The notes beneath the pieces are model-generated. The model was not told the DNA's origin, searched no databases, and saw only the letters and a list, made by a program, of their open reading frames with translations. Below are positions 26,845-36,429 of a stretch of 64,000 nucleotides of DNA, in pieces. How positions within the stretch are numbered: the first letter of the stretch is position 1; the number at the start of each line of letters is the position of its first letter. This DNA is from Brachybacterium vulturis (GTDB lineage: Bacteria; Actinomycetota; Actinomycetes; Actinomycetales; Dermabacteraceae): the NCBI RefSeq assembly GCF_002407185.1, contig NZ_CP023563.1:2170001-2234000 (forward strand), read 5' to 3'. The position numbers were made by a program, and so were the translations under genes.

Positions 26845-27923
26845 GCACTGCCCTCGAGAACGAGGTCGAGGACGCCCCCCGGCGCACGAGCAAGCGTGCG
26901 TCGGGGGGCCTCGGCCGCTACGTCCTGGTCCGCTTCCTCCTGATCATCCCCACCATCTTCATCCTGATGACGATGGTGTTCTTCCTGATGAGGATCACCG
27001 GCGACCCCATCACGGCCGCCCTGGGCGGTCGGCTCACGCCCGATCAGCTCGCCGAGAGACGCGCCGAGGCCGGCTACGACCGACCGCTGCTCGTGCAGTA
27101 CCTCGACTACCTGTGGGGCGTGCTGCGCGGCGACTTCGGCACCACGTACTCCGACAACACCCCGGTCTCCGAGGTGCTGACCACCTACGGTGCGGCCACC
27201 CTCGAACTGGTGCTGTACTCGCTGGTGGTGGCGCTGCTGCTGGGCGTGCCGCTGGGCATGATCGCCGCCCGCACCCGCGACCGCTGGCCGGACGCGGTGC
27301 TGCGGATCGTGGCGATCCTCGGCTACGCCACCCCGGTGTTCTTCGTGGGCCTGCTGCTGAAGCTGATCTTCTCCGTGGGCCTGGGCTGGCTGCCGGTGGC
27401 CGGACGGCTGTCCACCGAGGGGCAGATCACGATGAGCAGGATCCTGAACCCCAGCCCGTTCTACCTGCTGGATGCGCTGCGGCTGGGGAACACCGAGCTG
27501 ATCGTGGACGCGCTCAGCCATGCGGTCCTGCCGGCGATCGCGCTGGGCATCCTCACCGGCGGCATCTTCCTGCGCCTGGTGCGCACGAACATGATCGGCA
27601 CGATGGAGATGCAGTACATCGAGTCCGCCCGCTCCCGCGGGGTCTCCGAGACCCGCCTGACCACCCGGCACGGCCTGCGGCCCGCACTGATCCCCATCAT
27701 CACCGTGATGGGCATGCAGATCGCGCTGATGCTGGGCGGGGCGGTGCTGACCGAGACCACCTTCGAGTGGAACGGACTGGGGTACATGCTCGCCGAGTAC
27801 ATGAAGGCCCGCGACTACGTCGCCGTGCAGGGCATCGTCATGATGCTCGCCGTGATCGTCGCGATCTCGAACTTCGTCGTCGACGTGATCGCCGCCCTCA
27901 TCGACCCCCGAGTGAGGTACTGA
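26841..27923 (+). CDS. Peptide ABC transporter permease (DppB/OppB type)
   Basis: A 360-residue permease with six predicted helices; the first (YVLVRFLLIIPTIFILMTMVFFLM) and the RITGDP motif right after it are standard for DppB. The coupling loop reads SARSRGVSETRLTTRHGLRPALIPIIT. It starts at GTG inside the end of the binding-protein gene (GTGA). The substrate range, di- or oligopeptides, cannot be told from sequence. Confidence 0.93.
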   Translation: MSTALENEVEDAPRRTSKRASGGLGRYVLVRFLLIIPTIFILMTMVFFLMRITGDPITAALGGRLTPDQLAERRAEAGYDRPLLVQYLDYLWGVLRGDFGTTYSDNTPVSEVLTTYGAATLELVLYSLVVALLLGVPLGMIAARTRDRWPDAVLRIVAILGYATPVFFVGLLLKLIFSVGLGWLPVAGRLSTEGQITMSRILNPSPFYLLDALRLGNTELIVDALSHAVLPAIALGILTGGIFLRLVRTNMIGTMEMQYIESARSRGVSETRLTTRHGLRPALIPIITVMGMQIALMLGGAVLTETTFEWNGLGYMLAEYMKARDYVAVQGIVMMLAVIVAISNFVVDVIAALIDPRVRY

Positions 27924-27924
27924 G

Positions 27925-28956
27925 ATGACTCTGTCGAACCCTGAACCCCCCGGCGAGGACGATCCCGGGGCGACCGACCTGGCCGCCGAGGCCGGTGACG
28001 CCTCCGTCGCGCGCCGCCGCCCCTGGTATCTGCGCCTGCCGATCATCAGCCACCTGCGCGGCTCCGTCGGCCTGCAGCGCGGCATGCTGATCACCGGCGT
28101 GGTGCTGGTGGTGGTGCTGCTGCTGTCCGCATTGCTGGCGCCGTTGCTCGCGCCCTACGGCTTCGCACAGACCTCGGAGGACGGAGTGCGCTTCGGCACC
28201 CAGGAGCCGCCGTCGGCCGCGCACCTGCTGGGCACCACGGTGACCGGCTTCGATGTGCTCTCCCGCGTGATCTGGGGGACCCGCACCGCGGTCGCGGTGA
28301 TGGCCTGCGCCGTCACCGCCTCCCTGTTCCTCGGTGTGGCGCTGGGACTGCTGTCCGGCTACGTCGGCGGCTGGCTGGACCGGGTGCTGGTGATGGTCGC
28401 GGACGCCGTCTACGCCTTCCCCGCGCTGCTGCTGGCGATCGTCATGTCGATCACCATCTCCGGTGGCCAGTCGGGCGCCTGGTCCGGCATCCTCGCCGCC
28501 GCCATCTCGATCACGGTGGTGTTCATCCCGCAGTACTTCCGCGTGATCCGCGCCGAAGTGGTGCGGCTGAAGGCCGAGCCGTTCGTGGAGGCCGCGAAGG
28601 TGGTGGGCACCGGGCATCGCCGCATCATGGGCACGCACCTGCTGCGCAACGCCACCCGCACCCTGCCGCTGATCTTCACGCTCAACGCCTCCGAGTCGAT
28701 CCTCACCCTGGCCGCGCTGGGCTTCCTGGGCTTCGGCATCGAGCCCACCAGCGCCGCCGAGTGGGGCTATGACCTCAACCGCGCGATGGCGGACGCGACC
28801 AGCGGGATCTGGTGGACCGGTATGTTCCCCGGCCTCGCGATCGCGCTGGCCGTGCTCGGGGTGACCCTGGTGGGCGAGTCCATCAACGATCTCAACGATC
28901 CGCGCCTGCGCACCCGTCGCCGGCGCCGCGGCGCCAGGAAGAAGGTGGCGGCATGA
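27925..28956 (+). CDS. Peptide ABC transporter permease (DppC/OppC type)
   Basis: A 343-residue second permease with an N-terminal cytoplasmic stretch of about 55 residues, six helices, the GTTVTGFDVLSRVIWGTRTAV motif and coupling loop VEAAKVVGTGHRRIMGTHLLRN. The start lies one base after the stop of the preceding permease. It overlaps the ATPase gene by 4 bases (ATGA). The C-terminus is a run of arginines and lysines on the cytoplasmic side. Confidence 0.93.
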   Translation: MTLSNPEPPGEDDPGATDLAAEAGDASVARRRPWYLRLPIISHLRGSVGLQRGMLITGVVLVVVLLLSALLAPLLAPYGFAQTSEDGVRFGTQEPPSAAHLLGTTVTGFDVLSRVIWGTRTAVAVMACAVTASLFLGVALGLLSGYVGGWLDRVLVMVADAVYAFPALLLAIVMSITISGGQSGAWSGILAAAISITVVFIPQYFRVIRAEVVRLKAEPFVEAAKVVGTGHRRIMGTHLLRNATRTLPLIFTLNASESILTLAALGFLGFGIEPTSAAEWGYDLNRAMADATSGIWWTGMFPGLAIALAVLGVTLVGESINDLNDPRLRTRRRRRGARKKVAA

Positions 28957-30647
28957 CCGACACGAGCAGCGACACCCGCCTGACCATCCGAGACCTCGAC
29001 ATCCACTTCGCCACCGATGGCGGGGACGTCCACGCGGTCGACGGGGTGAGCCTCGAGGTCGCGCCCGGGGAGATCCTCGCGATCGTCGGCGAGTCCGGCT
29101 CCGGCAAGTCCGTCACCGCGCGCTCCGTGCTGGGCCTGCTGCCCGAGACGGCCGAGGCCTCCGGGGCGGTGATCGTCTCCGGCACCGACCTGGTGGGGCT
29201 GTCGCAGGCGCAGCTGCGCGCCCTGCGCGGCGAGGACGTCTCGATGATCTTCCAGGAGCCCTCCAGCGCCATGAACCCGGTCTTCCCCATCTGGTGGCAG
29301 ATCGGCGAGGGCCTGCGCGCGCACCGCCCGAAGATCACCCGCAAGCAGATCCGCGCCGAAGCCGTGAAGGCCCTCGAATCGGTGGGGATCCCGGACGCGA
29401 CCGAGCGCATCGACCGCTACCCGCACGAGTTCTCCGGCGGGCAGAAGCAGCGCATCATGATCGCCATGGCGCTGGCGCTGGGCGCGGAGCTGATCGTCGC
29501 CGACGAGCCCACCACCGCCCTGGACGTCACCGTGCAGGCGGAGATCCTGGAGCTGCTGCGGGACGTGCGCGACCGCTTCGGCACCGCGGTCATCGTGATC
29601 ACCCACAACATGGGCGTGGTCGCGGATCTCGCCGACTCGGTCGCGGTGATGTACCGCGGGAAGATCATCGAGCGGTCCCCGTCGCGGGAGCTGTTCGCCG
29701 CCCCGCAGGAGGCCTACACCAAGAAGCTGCTCGCGGCCGTGCCGCATCTGGGCCGCAACTCCGCCTGGACCGCGCTGTCGACCCCGCAGCAGACCGCCCT
29801 GGAGGAGGCGGAACCGGTGGTGATGGCGAAGGACCTGGTCATCGAGTATCCGGGCCGGCTGGGCAAACCGGCGTTCCGAGCGGTCAAGGGCGTGGACTTC
29901 GAGATCCGCGCCGGCGAGGTGTACGGACTGGTGGGGGAGTCGGGCTCCGGCAAGACCACCATCGGCCGTGCCATCGCCGGCCTGGAGCGCACCACCGGCG
30001 GCAGCCTGTCGGTGCTGGGCCACGAGATGAACGGCATGAGGGAGAAGGCGTTCAAGCCGCTGCGCCGCCGGATCGGTTTCGTGTTCCAGGACCCGGCCAC
30101 CTCCTTCAACCCGCACCTGACCATCGAGCAGTGCATCGCCGAGCCGCTGGTGGTGCACGAGCCGCAGCTGAGCCCGGCAGCCCGCAGCCAGCAGGTGCGC
30201 TCCTTCCTGGAGGCGGTGGAGCTGCCCGGACACTACGCCGGACGCTTCCCCCATGAGCTCTCCGGCGGGCAGCGCCAGCGCATCTCCCTGGCCCGGGCCC
30301 TGGTGCTCGAGCCGGAGCTGCTGGTCGCCGACGAGCCCACCAGCGCGCTGGACGTCTCGGTGCAGGCCACGGTGCTGGACCTGTTCCGGGAGCTGCAGGA
30401 GCGGCTGCACTTCGCGGCGCTGTTCATCAGCCACGACCTGGCGGTGGTCGACACCCTCGCCCACCGGATCGGGGTGCTGTTCCGCGGCGACCTGGTCGAG
30501 CAGGGCCACGGGCCCGACGTGCTGCAGCGGCCGCAGCACGAGTACACCCGCAAGCTGATCGCCTCCCTGCCGGTGCCGGACCCGGTCGAGCAGGCGAAGC
30601 GGCGCGAGGCATTCATCGCCCAGTGGGGCAGCGGCGCGCCGAGCTGA
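28953..30647 (+). CDS. Fused double-ATPase of the peptide ABC transporter (DppD-DppF)
   Basis: A 564-residue protein with two complete ABC ATPase domains in tandem, equivalent to DppD and DppF joined. The first has Walker A GESGSGKS at 46-53 and signature FSGGQKQR; the second has Walker A GESGSGKT at 328-335 and signature LSGGQRQR. Both Walker B motifs (VADEPTTALDV, VADEPTSALDV) and switch histidines are intact, so both sites should hydrolyse ATP. The ATG overlaps the permease stop. Fusions of this kind are common in actinobacterial peptide importers. Confidence 0.93.
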   Translation: MTDTSSDTRLTIRDLDIHFATDGGDVHAVDGVSLEVAPGEILAIVGESGSGKSVTARSVLGLLPETAEASGAVIVSGTDLVGLSQAQLRALRGEDVSMIFQEPSSAMNPVFPIWWQIGEGLRAHRPKITRKQIRAEAVKALESVGIPDATERIDRYPHEFSGGQKQRIMIAMALALGAELIVADEPTTALDVTVQAEILELLRDVRDRFGTAVIVITHNMGVVADLADSVAVMYRGKIIERSPSRELFAAPQEAYTKKLLAAVPHLGRNSAWTALSTPQQTALEEAEPVVMAKDLVIEYPGRLGKPAFRAVKGVDFEIRAGEVYGLVGESGSGKTTIGRAIAGLERTTGGSLSVLGHEMNGMREKAFKPLRRRIGFVFQDPATSFNPHLTIEQCIAEPLVVHEPQLSPAARSQQVRSFLEAVELPGHYAGRFPHELSGGQRQRISLARALVLEPELLVADEPTSALDVSVQATVLDLFRELQERLHFAALFISHDLAVVDTLAHRIGVLFRGDLVEQGHGPDVLQRPQHEYTRKLIASLPVPDPVEQAKRREAFIAQWGSGAPS

Positions 30648-30653
30648 GAGAGC

Positions 30654-31322
30654 TCAGGCCCTCCGGAACCGCGGCACGGCCCCGGCGACGATCCTCTCCA
30701 CGATCGGCACGTCGGGGCCGGCCCATGCCCGGCCGGCGAGCTCCCGGCGGGCCACCCAGTCCAGCAGGTCGTGGTCGGTGCTGACGGTGGGTGCCGGGCC
30801 GGTCAGGCGGACCCAGTAGCAGTCCAGGTGCAGCGCCCGGTCCCCGGCCCGGCCCTCGCCGCGGCCGATCAACCAGCCCACCTCCACCTCGGTGCCCAGT
30901 TCCTCGCCCAGCTCCCGGGACAGCGCCTGCTGCGGGGACTCGCCCGGCTCGATCTTCCCGCCGGGGAACTCCCACAGCCCGGCGGCGTGCTTCTCGGGCG
31001 CTCGACGGGCCGCGAGGACGCGGTCACCGTCGACGAGCACCGCGCCCACCACGCGCAGCGGCGCGGGATCGCCCGGGTGCTCTGCCTCCGTCCGGGGGTC
31101 GTACCAGGGCTCCGGTTCCTCGGCGAAGCCGACGTCCTCGGGCCGCCAGGCGTGCCCGCACTCCTGGCACTCCCGCTCCGGCCCCAGGCCCATGCACCCC
31201 TCCCAGAGCACCCACGGCGGAGAGGACTCGTAGGCCTCGAGCACCGGCATGCCGATCACGCGATGCAGCACCTGGCCGCTCCCGCAGCGGGGACAGGTGC
31301 CGCGCACCCAGTCGATGGTCAT
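30654..31322 (-). CDS. Nudix hydrolase with N-terminal zinc-ribbon-like domain
   Basis: A 222-residue protein. Residues 1-65 carry two Cys pairs (CPRCGSG and CQECG) that look like a zinc ribbon. Residues 85-215 form a MutT-type Nudix domain with an intact box, GGKIEPGESPQQALSRELGEELG, so hydrolysis of an (oxidised) nucleoside triphosphate or similar is expected. I use the ATG at 31322; an in-frame GTG at 31340 would add six residues, and neither has a strong ribosome-binding site. It converges with the peptide-transporter operon. Confidence 0.83.
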   Translation of the reverse strand: MTIDWVRGTCPRCGSGQVLHRVIGMPVLEAYESSPPWVLWEGCMGLGPERECQECGHAWRPEDVGFAEEPEPWYDPRTEAEHPGDPAPLRVVGAVLVDGDRVLAARRAPEKHAAGLWEFPGGKIEPGESPQQALSRELGEELGTEVEVGWLIGRGEGRAGDRALHLDCYWVRLTGPAPTVSTDHDLLDWVARRELAGRAWAGPDVPIVERIVAGAVPRFRRA

Positions 31323-31370
31323 GGCACCAGTCTGCGGCACGGGTGGGACAGGCGAGAGCGGCTCAGCTGC

Positions 31371-31568
31371 TCACAGGGGCATGCCCACGGCGCCGGTGAG
31401 CAGCAGCGCGAGCACCACCAGCAGCACCAGCAGGCACCCCGCTCCGCTGAGGACGACGGCGAGGAAGAAGTTCGAGCGGGCCTCGGTCTGTGAGACCGGT
31501 TCCGCCGGCGGCGGGGTGAAGCGCTCGTGGGATGCGGGCTCCGGCTCCGGCGACTCCGGCGGGGTCAT
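31371..31568 (-). CDS. Small single-pass membrane protein downstream of recQ
   Basis: A 65-residue product: a Pro/Glu-rich cytoplasmic part followed by one strong hydrophobic helix ([24 protein letters not shown]) at the C-terminus. Its ATG overlaps the recQ stop by 4 bases, which makes it a genuine coupled gene. No family or function is recognisable. Confidence 0.65.
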   Translation of the reverse strand: MTPPESPEPEPASHERFTPPPAEPVSQTEARSNFFLAVVLSGAGCLLVLLVVLALLLTGAVGMPL

Positions 31569-33448
31569 GACGACCCCGGCAGCGCCTCGAGCACGGCCTC
31601 ACCGTATTCGGCGAGCTTCTTCGCCCCGACCCCGCTGACCGCTCCGAGCTGGGCGACCGTCTCCGGTTCGGCCTCGACGATCCCCACCAGCGTGGCGTCG
31701 GAGAAGACCAGGTAGGGCGGGATCTGCTTCTCCTTCGCGACCGAGGTGCGCCAGGTGCGCAGCGCCTCGAAGCGCTCGCGCTGGGCGGGCTCGAGGCTCT
31801 CGGCGGCGCGGGAGGCGCCTGCGGCCCGTCGGCCGCCTCCGCGCGCGGCGCGCTGCGGGCTGCGGTCCACCGCCAGTTCGACGGTCGTCTCGCTGCGCAG
31901 CACGGGACCGGCCTGCGGGCCCGGCACGAGGACGCCGTAGTCCCCCTCGGCCTCGACGATGCCGCGGGCCAGCAGCTGCCGGATCGCCGTGCGCCACTCC
32001 TTCTCGCTGAGCTCCTCGCCGATGCCCCAGACGCTGAGCTCGTGGTGGCGGGACTGGCTGGAGCGCTGGTTCTCCCGACCCCGCAGCACCTCGATGACCT
32101 GCCCGGAGCCGAACTTCTGGCCCCGTTCACGGTCCAGACGGATCAGCGCCGAGAGCAGCTTCTGCGCCGCGACGGTCGCGTCCCAGGTCTGCGGCGGGGA
32201 CAGACAGGTGTCGCAGTTGCCGCACGGCTCGCTGTCCTGACCGAAGTAGCTCAGCAGCTGCACGCGCCGGCAGGAGACCGTCTCGCACAGGGCGAGCATC
32301 GCGTCGAGATGGGAGCGGGCATTGCGCTTGAACAGCTCGGTGCCCTCACCGGTGTCGATGAACTTCCGCTGGCTGACCACGTCCCCCAGGCCGTAGGCCA
32401 TCCAGGCGGTCGAGGGCTGCCCGTCACGCCCCGCACGACCGGTCTCCTGGTAGTAGCCCTCGATGGACTTGGGCAGGTCCAGGTGGGCCACGAAGCGGAC
32501 GTCCGGCTTGTCGATCCCCATCCCGAAGGCGATGGTCGCCACGATGATCAGCCCGTCGGCCCGCAGGAACCGCTCCTGATGGTCCTGACGCACGGCCGCA
32601 TCGAGGCCCGCGTGGTAGGGCAGGGCGGGGATCCCGCGCGCCACCAGCGCCTCCGCGGTCTGCTCGACACTCTTGCGGGAGAGGCAGTAGACGATCCCGG
32701 ACTCGCCCTCGTGCTCGGAGGTGATCAGCCGCAGCAGCTGCTCGCGCGGGGCGGCCTTGGGCTCGATGCGGTACTGGATGTTGGGGCGGTCGAAGCTGGA
32801 GACGAAATGCGTCGCCTGCTGCATCTGCAGGCGCTCGGTGAGCTCGCGGTGGGTGGCCTCGGTGGCGGTCGCGGTCAGGGCGATCCGCGGCACCTGCGGG
32901 AACGTCTCGGCGAGCACCGAGAGGCCCAGGTAGTCGGGGCGGAAGTCATGGCCCCACTGGGAGACGCAGTGCGCCTCATCGATCGCGAACAGCGCCAGCT
33001 CCGCGCGGCGCAGCAGCTCCTGGGTGCGGGGGAGGACCAGCCGCTCCGGCGCCATGTACAGCAGGTCCAGCTCCCCGGCCAGCAGCTGCTGCTCGACCGC
33101 CTGCGCCTCGTGGAAGTCCAGGGTGGAGTTCAGGAACGCGGCACGGATGCCGACGCCCTCGAGCGCCGCGACCTGGTCCGCCATCAGCGCGATCAGCGGG
33201 GAGACCACGATCCCGGTGCCCGCCCGCAGCAGGGAGGGAATCTGATAGCACAGCGACTTGCCGCCACCGGTGGGCATCAGCACCACCGCGTCGCCCCCGG
33301 AGGCGAGCTGCGCGATGATCTCCGCCTGCTCCCCGCGGAAGGCGTCATAGCCGAAGACCGTCGAGAGGATCTCCAGCGCGCGGTCGGTCTGGCCGGCATC
33401 GCCCTCGCGGAGTGCGGAGATCGGGTCGGCGGCGGGCGGAGTGCTCAT
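31565..33448 (-). CDS. recQ: ATP-dependent DNA helicase RecQ
   Basis: A 627-residue 3'-5' DNA helicase for repair and replication restart. Visible motifs are Walker A in [12 protein letters not shown], the DEAH box in [19 protein letters not shown], motif VI in [12 protein letters not shown], and the zinc cysteines of the RQC region ([11 protein letters not shown] ending in CGNCDTC). A winged-helix and a C-terminal HRDC domain (about 540-620) complete the standard architecture. I favour the ATG at 33448; a GTG at 33457 in the same frame is also possible. Confidence 0.94.
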   Translation of the reverse strand: MSTPPAADPISALREGDAGQTDRALEILSTVFGYDAFRGEQAEIIAQLASGGDAVVLMPTGGGKSLCYQIPSLLRAGTGIVVSPLIALMADQVAALEGVGIRAAFLNSTLDFHEAQAVEQQLLAGELDLLYMAPERLVLPRTQELLRRAELALFAIDEAHCVSQWGHDFRPDYLGLSVLAETFPQVPRIALTATATEATHRELTERLQMQQATHFVSSFDRPNIQYRIEPKAAPREQLLRLITSEHEGESGIVYCLSRKSVEQTAEALVARGIPALPYHAGLDAAVRQDHQERFLRADGLIIVATIAFGMGIDKPDVRFVAHLDLPKSIEGYYQETGRAGRDGQPSTAWMAYGLGDVVSQRKFIDTGEGTELFKRNARSHLDAMLALCETVSCRRVQLLSYFGQDSEPCGNCDTCLSPPQTWDATVAAQKLLSALIRLDRERGQKFGSGQVIEVLRGRENQRSSQSRHHELSVWGIGEELSEKEWRTAIRQLLARGIVEAEGDYGVLVPGPQAGPVLRSETTVELAVDRSPQRAARGGGRRAAGASRAAESLEPAQRERFEALRTWRTSVAKEKQIPPYLVFSDATLVGIVEAEPETVAQLGAVSGVGAKKLAEYGEAVLEALPGSS

Positions 33449-33557
33449 GGTGGCCACTGTATTCGGCCCGATCGGCGGGTGGCGACCGACCGGGGAGGCT
33501 GTGGACGGACGGCCGAGATCTGCCGGGGAGAGAACACGCGGAGTCGACGGGGAGCGG

Positions 33558-34559
33558 TCACCGGGGACCGTCGACTGCGACGATCACCCGGCCTGAGCTG
33601 CCGCCGGCCAGGAGCGAGGCGAAGGCCTCGGGAACCCGATCGATGCCGTCGAAGACGGTGTGCAGGCTGCGCACCGCACCCTCTCGCAGCCAGCCGCCGA
33701 CCTCGGACTCGAACTGTGCCCGCAGATCCTCGTGCGCCGTGACAGTGAACCCGCGCATGGACAGCTCCTGGTAGATCATCCGGCGGTAGTTGGACGGTCC
33801 GCCGGATCCGGCGGCGACCGCGCCGCAGATCACGATGCGACCGCGGGCGTTCAGCACCTCGAGCGCCGCGTCGAGCTGTTCCCCGCCGACGTTGTCGTAG
33901 TACAGGTCGATACCGTCGGGGGAGGCATCGCGCAGCAGCTCCGCGGCGGGCCCGTCGTGGCGGTTGATCGCCCGGTCCGCGCCGAGCACGTCCGTCAGGA
34001 GCGCGACCTTCTCCGCGGAGCCGGCGACGCCTATGACGCTCGCGCCGCGCGCCTTCGCGAACTGCACGACGCAGCTGCCCACGCCGCCGGCCGCACCGGA
34101 GACGCAGACGATGTCCTCGGGCCGGACCTCGCCGATGTGGATCAGTCCGGTGTAGGCGGTGAAGCCGACGTGTCCCAGGACCGTCAGGTACGCCTCGAGG
34201 TCCTGCTCGGGCGTCGCACGGTCGATCCTGCGCAGCTGATCGGCATCGACGACGGCGGCCGTGCACCACGGCACCTTGGCGACGGCGAGATCCCCGGGGG
34301 CGAAACCCTCGGCAGCGGATTCGAGCACCTCGACGACGGCGTCGCTGGACGGGACATCGCCCACGCCGATCCCCGGCCCGTAGGCGGTGCCCTCACCGCC
34401 GAGACGGTGGGCGAGTCCGGCGTTCAGGCCGAGTCGTCGCAGTTCCACGAGGACCTGCTGGTCCCCCGGGGCGTCGACCTCGGTCTCGAACACTCCGAAA
34501 CTCTCCGCCCGGACGGATCCGTCCGGCACGGCGACCAACTGCACTTCGCGACTGATCAT
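33558..34559 (-). CDS. NADP-dependent medium-chain oxidoreductase (PTGR/CurA-like)
   Basis: A 333-residue zinc-independent medium-chain dehydrogenase/reductase. The nucleotide-binding motif is [16 protein letters not shown], and [23 protein letters not shown] and [16 protein letters not shown] match the family that reduces activated double bonds (leukotriene B4 12-hydroxydehydrogenase/curcumin reductase type). No catalytic-zinc cysteine/histidine set is present. Physiological substrate is unknown. It is a single gene on the minus strand, 109 bases before the recQ start. Confidence 0.87.
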   Translation of the reverse strand: MISREVQLVAVPDGSVRAESFGVFETEVDAPGDQQVLVELRRLGLNAGLAHRLGGEGTAYGPGIGVGDVPSSDAVVEVLESAAEGFAPGDLAVAKVPWCTAAVVDADQLRRIDRATPEQDLEAYLTVLGHVGFTAYTGLIHIGEVRPEDIVCVSGAAGGVGSCVVQFAKARGASVIGVAGSAEKVALLTDVLGADRAINRHDGPAAELLRDASPDGIDLYYDNVGGEQLDAALEVLNARGRIVICGAVAAGSGGPSNYRRMIYQELSMRGFTVTAHEDLRAQFESEVGGWLREGAVRSLHTVFDGIDRVPEAFASLLAGGSSGRVIVAVDGPR

Positions 34560-34675
34560 CAGATGAGCCTACAGCCGAGGTCCCGCCGACTCGAGGTGCG
34601 ACCGGTAGCCTCGGGCAGAGGGCCCGAATGCGGCCCGCCGCGCGGAGCACGGCTCCGTGCCAGAGCGGAGACTCC

Positions 34676-36205
34676 ATGACCACGCGGTATCTGATGAGGC
34701 TCGGCAAATCGCCGTTCGAGGTCGCCGATGCCTTCCATACGCTCGATCACAACCTGCTCGGCACGAACAGCGGGAACCTGATCTACGGTGCCGCCGCCCA
34801 CAAGCTGCTGTCCACGCGGGACACGGTCGTCGAACCGAGCCACTACCGCATCAACGGCGCCTACGCCGCCGAGGTGAACGCCGAGTACGACGGATTCATC
34901 CTGCCGCTGGCCAACGCCTTCCGCCCGAATTTCGAGGATCAGCTGCGACGCACGGCGGACTTCCTCGAACGGCTCACGATCCCCTTCGTGATGCTCTCCG
35001 GCGGGGCGCAGCTGCCCCTGGACGGCGACCCGTCGGAGCTGAAGGCGATGGAGCCGACGATCACGCGGTTCGCCCGGGCGGTCCTGAACGGATCCAGCGC
35101 ACTGACCGTGCGGGGCGAGATGACCGCGGACTATCTCCACTCCCTGGGGTTCAAGGACGTGCTCGTGGTGGGATGCCCCTCCCTGACCCTCCACGGCCCC
35201 GGACACCGGGTCGAGGTGCCCGCAGAGCTCGAGGCCGGCGCACAGGTCGCCTACAACATGGAGACGAAGGATCCCTTCGGCGGGGACCTCATCGCGGACG
35301 CGGAGCATCACTATCGCGCCACCTACATCCCGCAGGAGCACGGCACCCTGGAGCTGATGCTCTGGGCGACCTCTCCCTACGAGACCGCGGATCCGCGCCT
35401 GCCGCTGGAGCGCTCGCATTCCCAGTTCACGGCGGCGCGGGCCGAGATGTTCATCGATGCCTATCCGTGGATCGAGCGTCTCTCGCAGATGGATTTCTCC
35501 TTCGGGGCCCGGGCGCACGGCAACATCGCCGCCGTGCTCGCGGGAACACCCAGCGTCATGCTGGCCCACGACTCCCGGACCCTGGAGCTCGCGCGCTACC
35601 ACGGCATCCCGTCCCTGACGTGGGGGCGTGACGAGGTTCCGGGGACCGTCGAGGAGCTGTACGCCCGAGCCGACTTCACGGAGTTCAACCGCGGCCACGC
35701 CGACCGCTTCGACACCCTGAGCAGCTTCCTGCACGACAACGGCTTCGCGCACATCTACGACCCGGGCCAGGAGTCCGCGCGCCACGAGTACGAGCAGCGG
35801 ATCAGGCAGGTGTCCTTCCCGCCCGCCGTCCGTCCCACCTGGCTCGGGGAGACACCGGAGACCACCCACCGCCATGCCGTGCTGCAGGACCGCGAGGCCC
35901 GACGCAAGCAGACCCACTCCGCGATCCGACGGGAGGCCGCCGCACGGCAGAAGCGGACCCAGGAGCAGCTCGCGCAGCTCGGTCGCCGGGTCGAAGAGGC
36001 TGAGAAACGCCTCGAGGAGTCGCTGCAGCGGATGGAGGCCGCGGAGAAGCGCGCCGCCGTGGCCGAGGCACGGCTCGCGGCGACGGACAAGCGCCTGCGC
36101 ACCGTCTCCCGCCGGGTGGCCGAGGCCGACGATCGGGCGCAGCGGGCACTGCGGATCCCGACCCGCCTCAGGGATGCGCTGACGCGCTCGCGCCGGCATC
36201 GCTGA
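34676..36205 (+). CDS. Polysaccharide pyruvyl transferase-like protein with C-terminal coiled coil
   Basis: A 509-residue protein. The N-terminal 400 residues match the WcaK/CsaB-type polysaccharide pyruvyl transferase fold, with FGARAHGNIAAVLAGTPSVMLAHDSRT as the sugar/nucleotide-binding signature. Residues about 410-500 are a long Arg/Glu/Ala-rich coiled coil (RRVEEAEKRLEESLQRMEAAEK). The ATG at 34676 has a GGAG site 6 bases upstream. There are no other glycan genes nearby, so it is an orphan. Known relatives attach pyruvate ketals to cell-wall glycans; the coiled coil suggests oligomerisation or membrane/partner docking. Confidence 0.82.
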   Translation: MTTRYLMRLGKSPFEVADAFHTLDHNLLGTNSGNLIYGAAAHKLLSTRDTVVEPSHYRINGAYAAEVNAEYDGFILPLANAFRPNFEDQLRRTADFLERLTIPFVMLSGGAQLPLDGDPSELKAMEPTITRFARAVLNGSSALTVRGEMTADYLHSLGFKDVLVVGCPSLTLHGPGHRVEVPAELEAGAQVAYNMETKDPFGGDLIADAEHHYRATYIPQEHGTLELMLWATSPYETADPRLPLERSHSQFTAARAEMFIDAYPWIERLSQMDFSFGARAHGNIAAVLAGTPSVMLAHDSRTLELARYHGIPSLTWGRDEVPGTVEELYARADFTEFNRGHADRFDTLSSFLHDNGFAHIYDPGQESARHEYEQRIRQVSFPPAVRPTWLGETPETTHRHAVLQDREARRKQTHSAIRREAAARQKRTQEQLAQLGRRVEEAEKRLEESLQRMEAAEKRAAVAEARLAATDKRLRTVSRRVAEADDRAQRALRIPTRLRDALTRSRRHR

Positions 36206-36429
36206 CCGGGGCCCGTTCATCAGGCGACTCTGCTGCAGGTGAAGGCACAGTTCCTGCCGGCTGGACCCATCCACCAAGTGGACCTGTCCTTCGTCTGTCG
36301 TACCGATCGTTGATGATCCATACAGCTCGATCGGACATGCGGTGATCCACCAGCGACTCCGTCCGAACGGGCCACCCCTCTTTCCTCCTCGGGCGATGCT
36401 CGCCTGCCCGATTCCTCCAAGGAGCCTCC

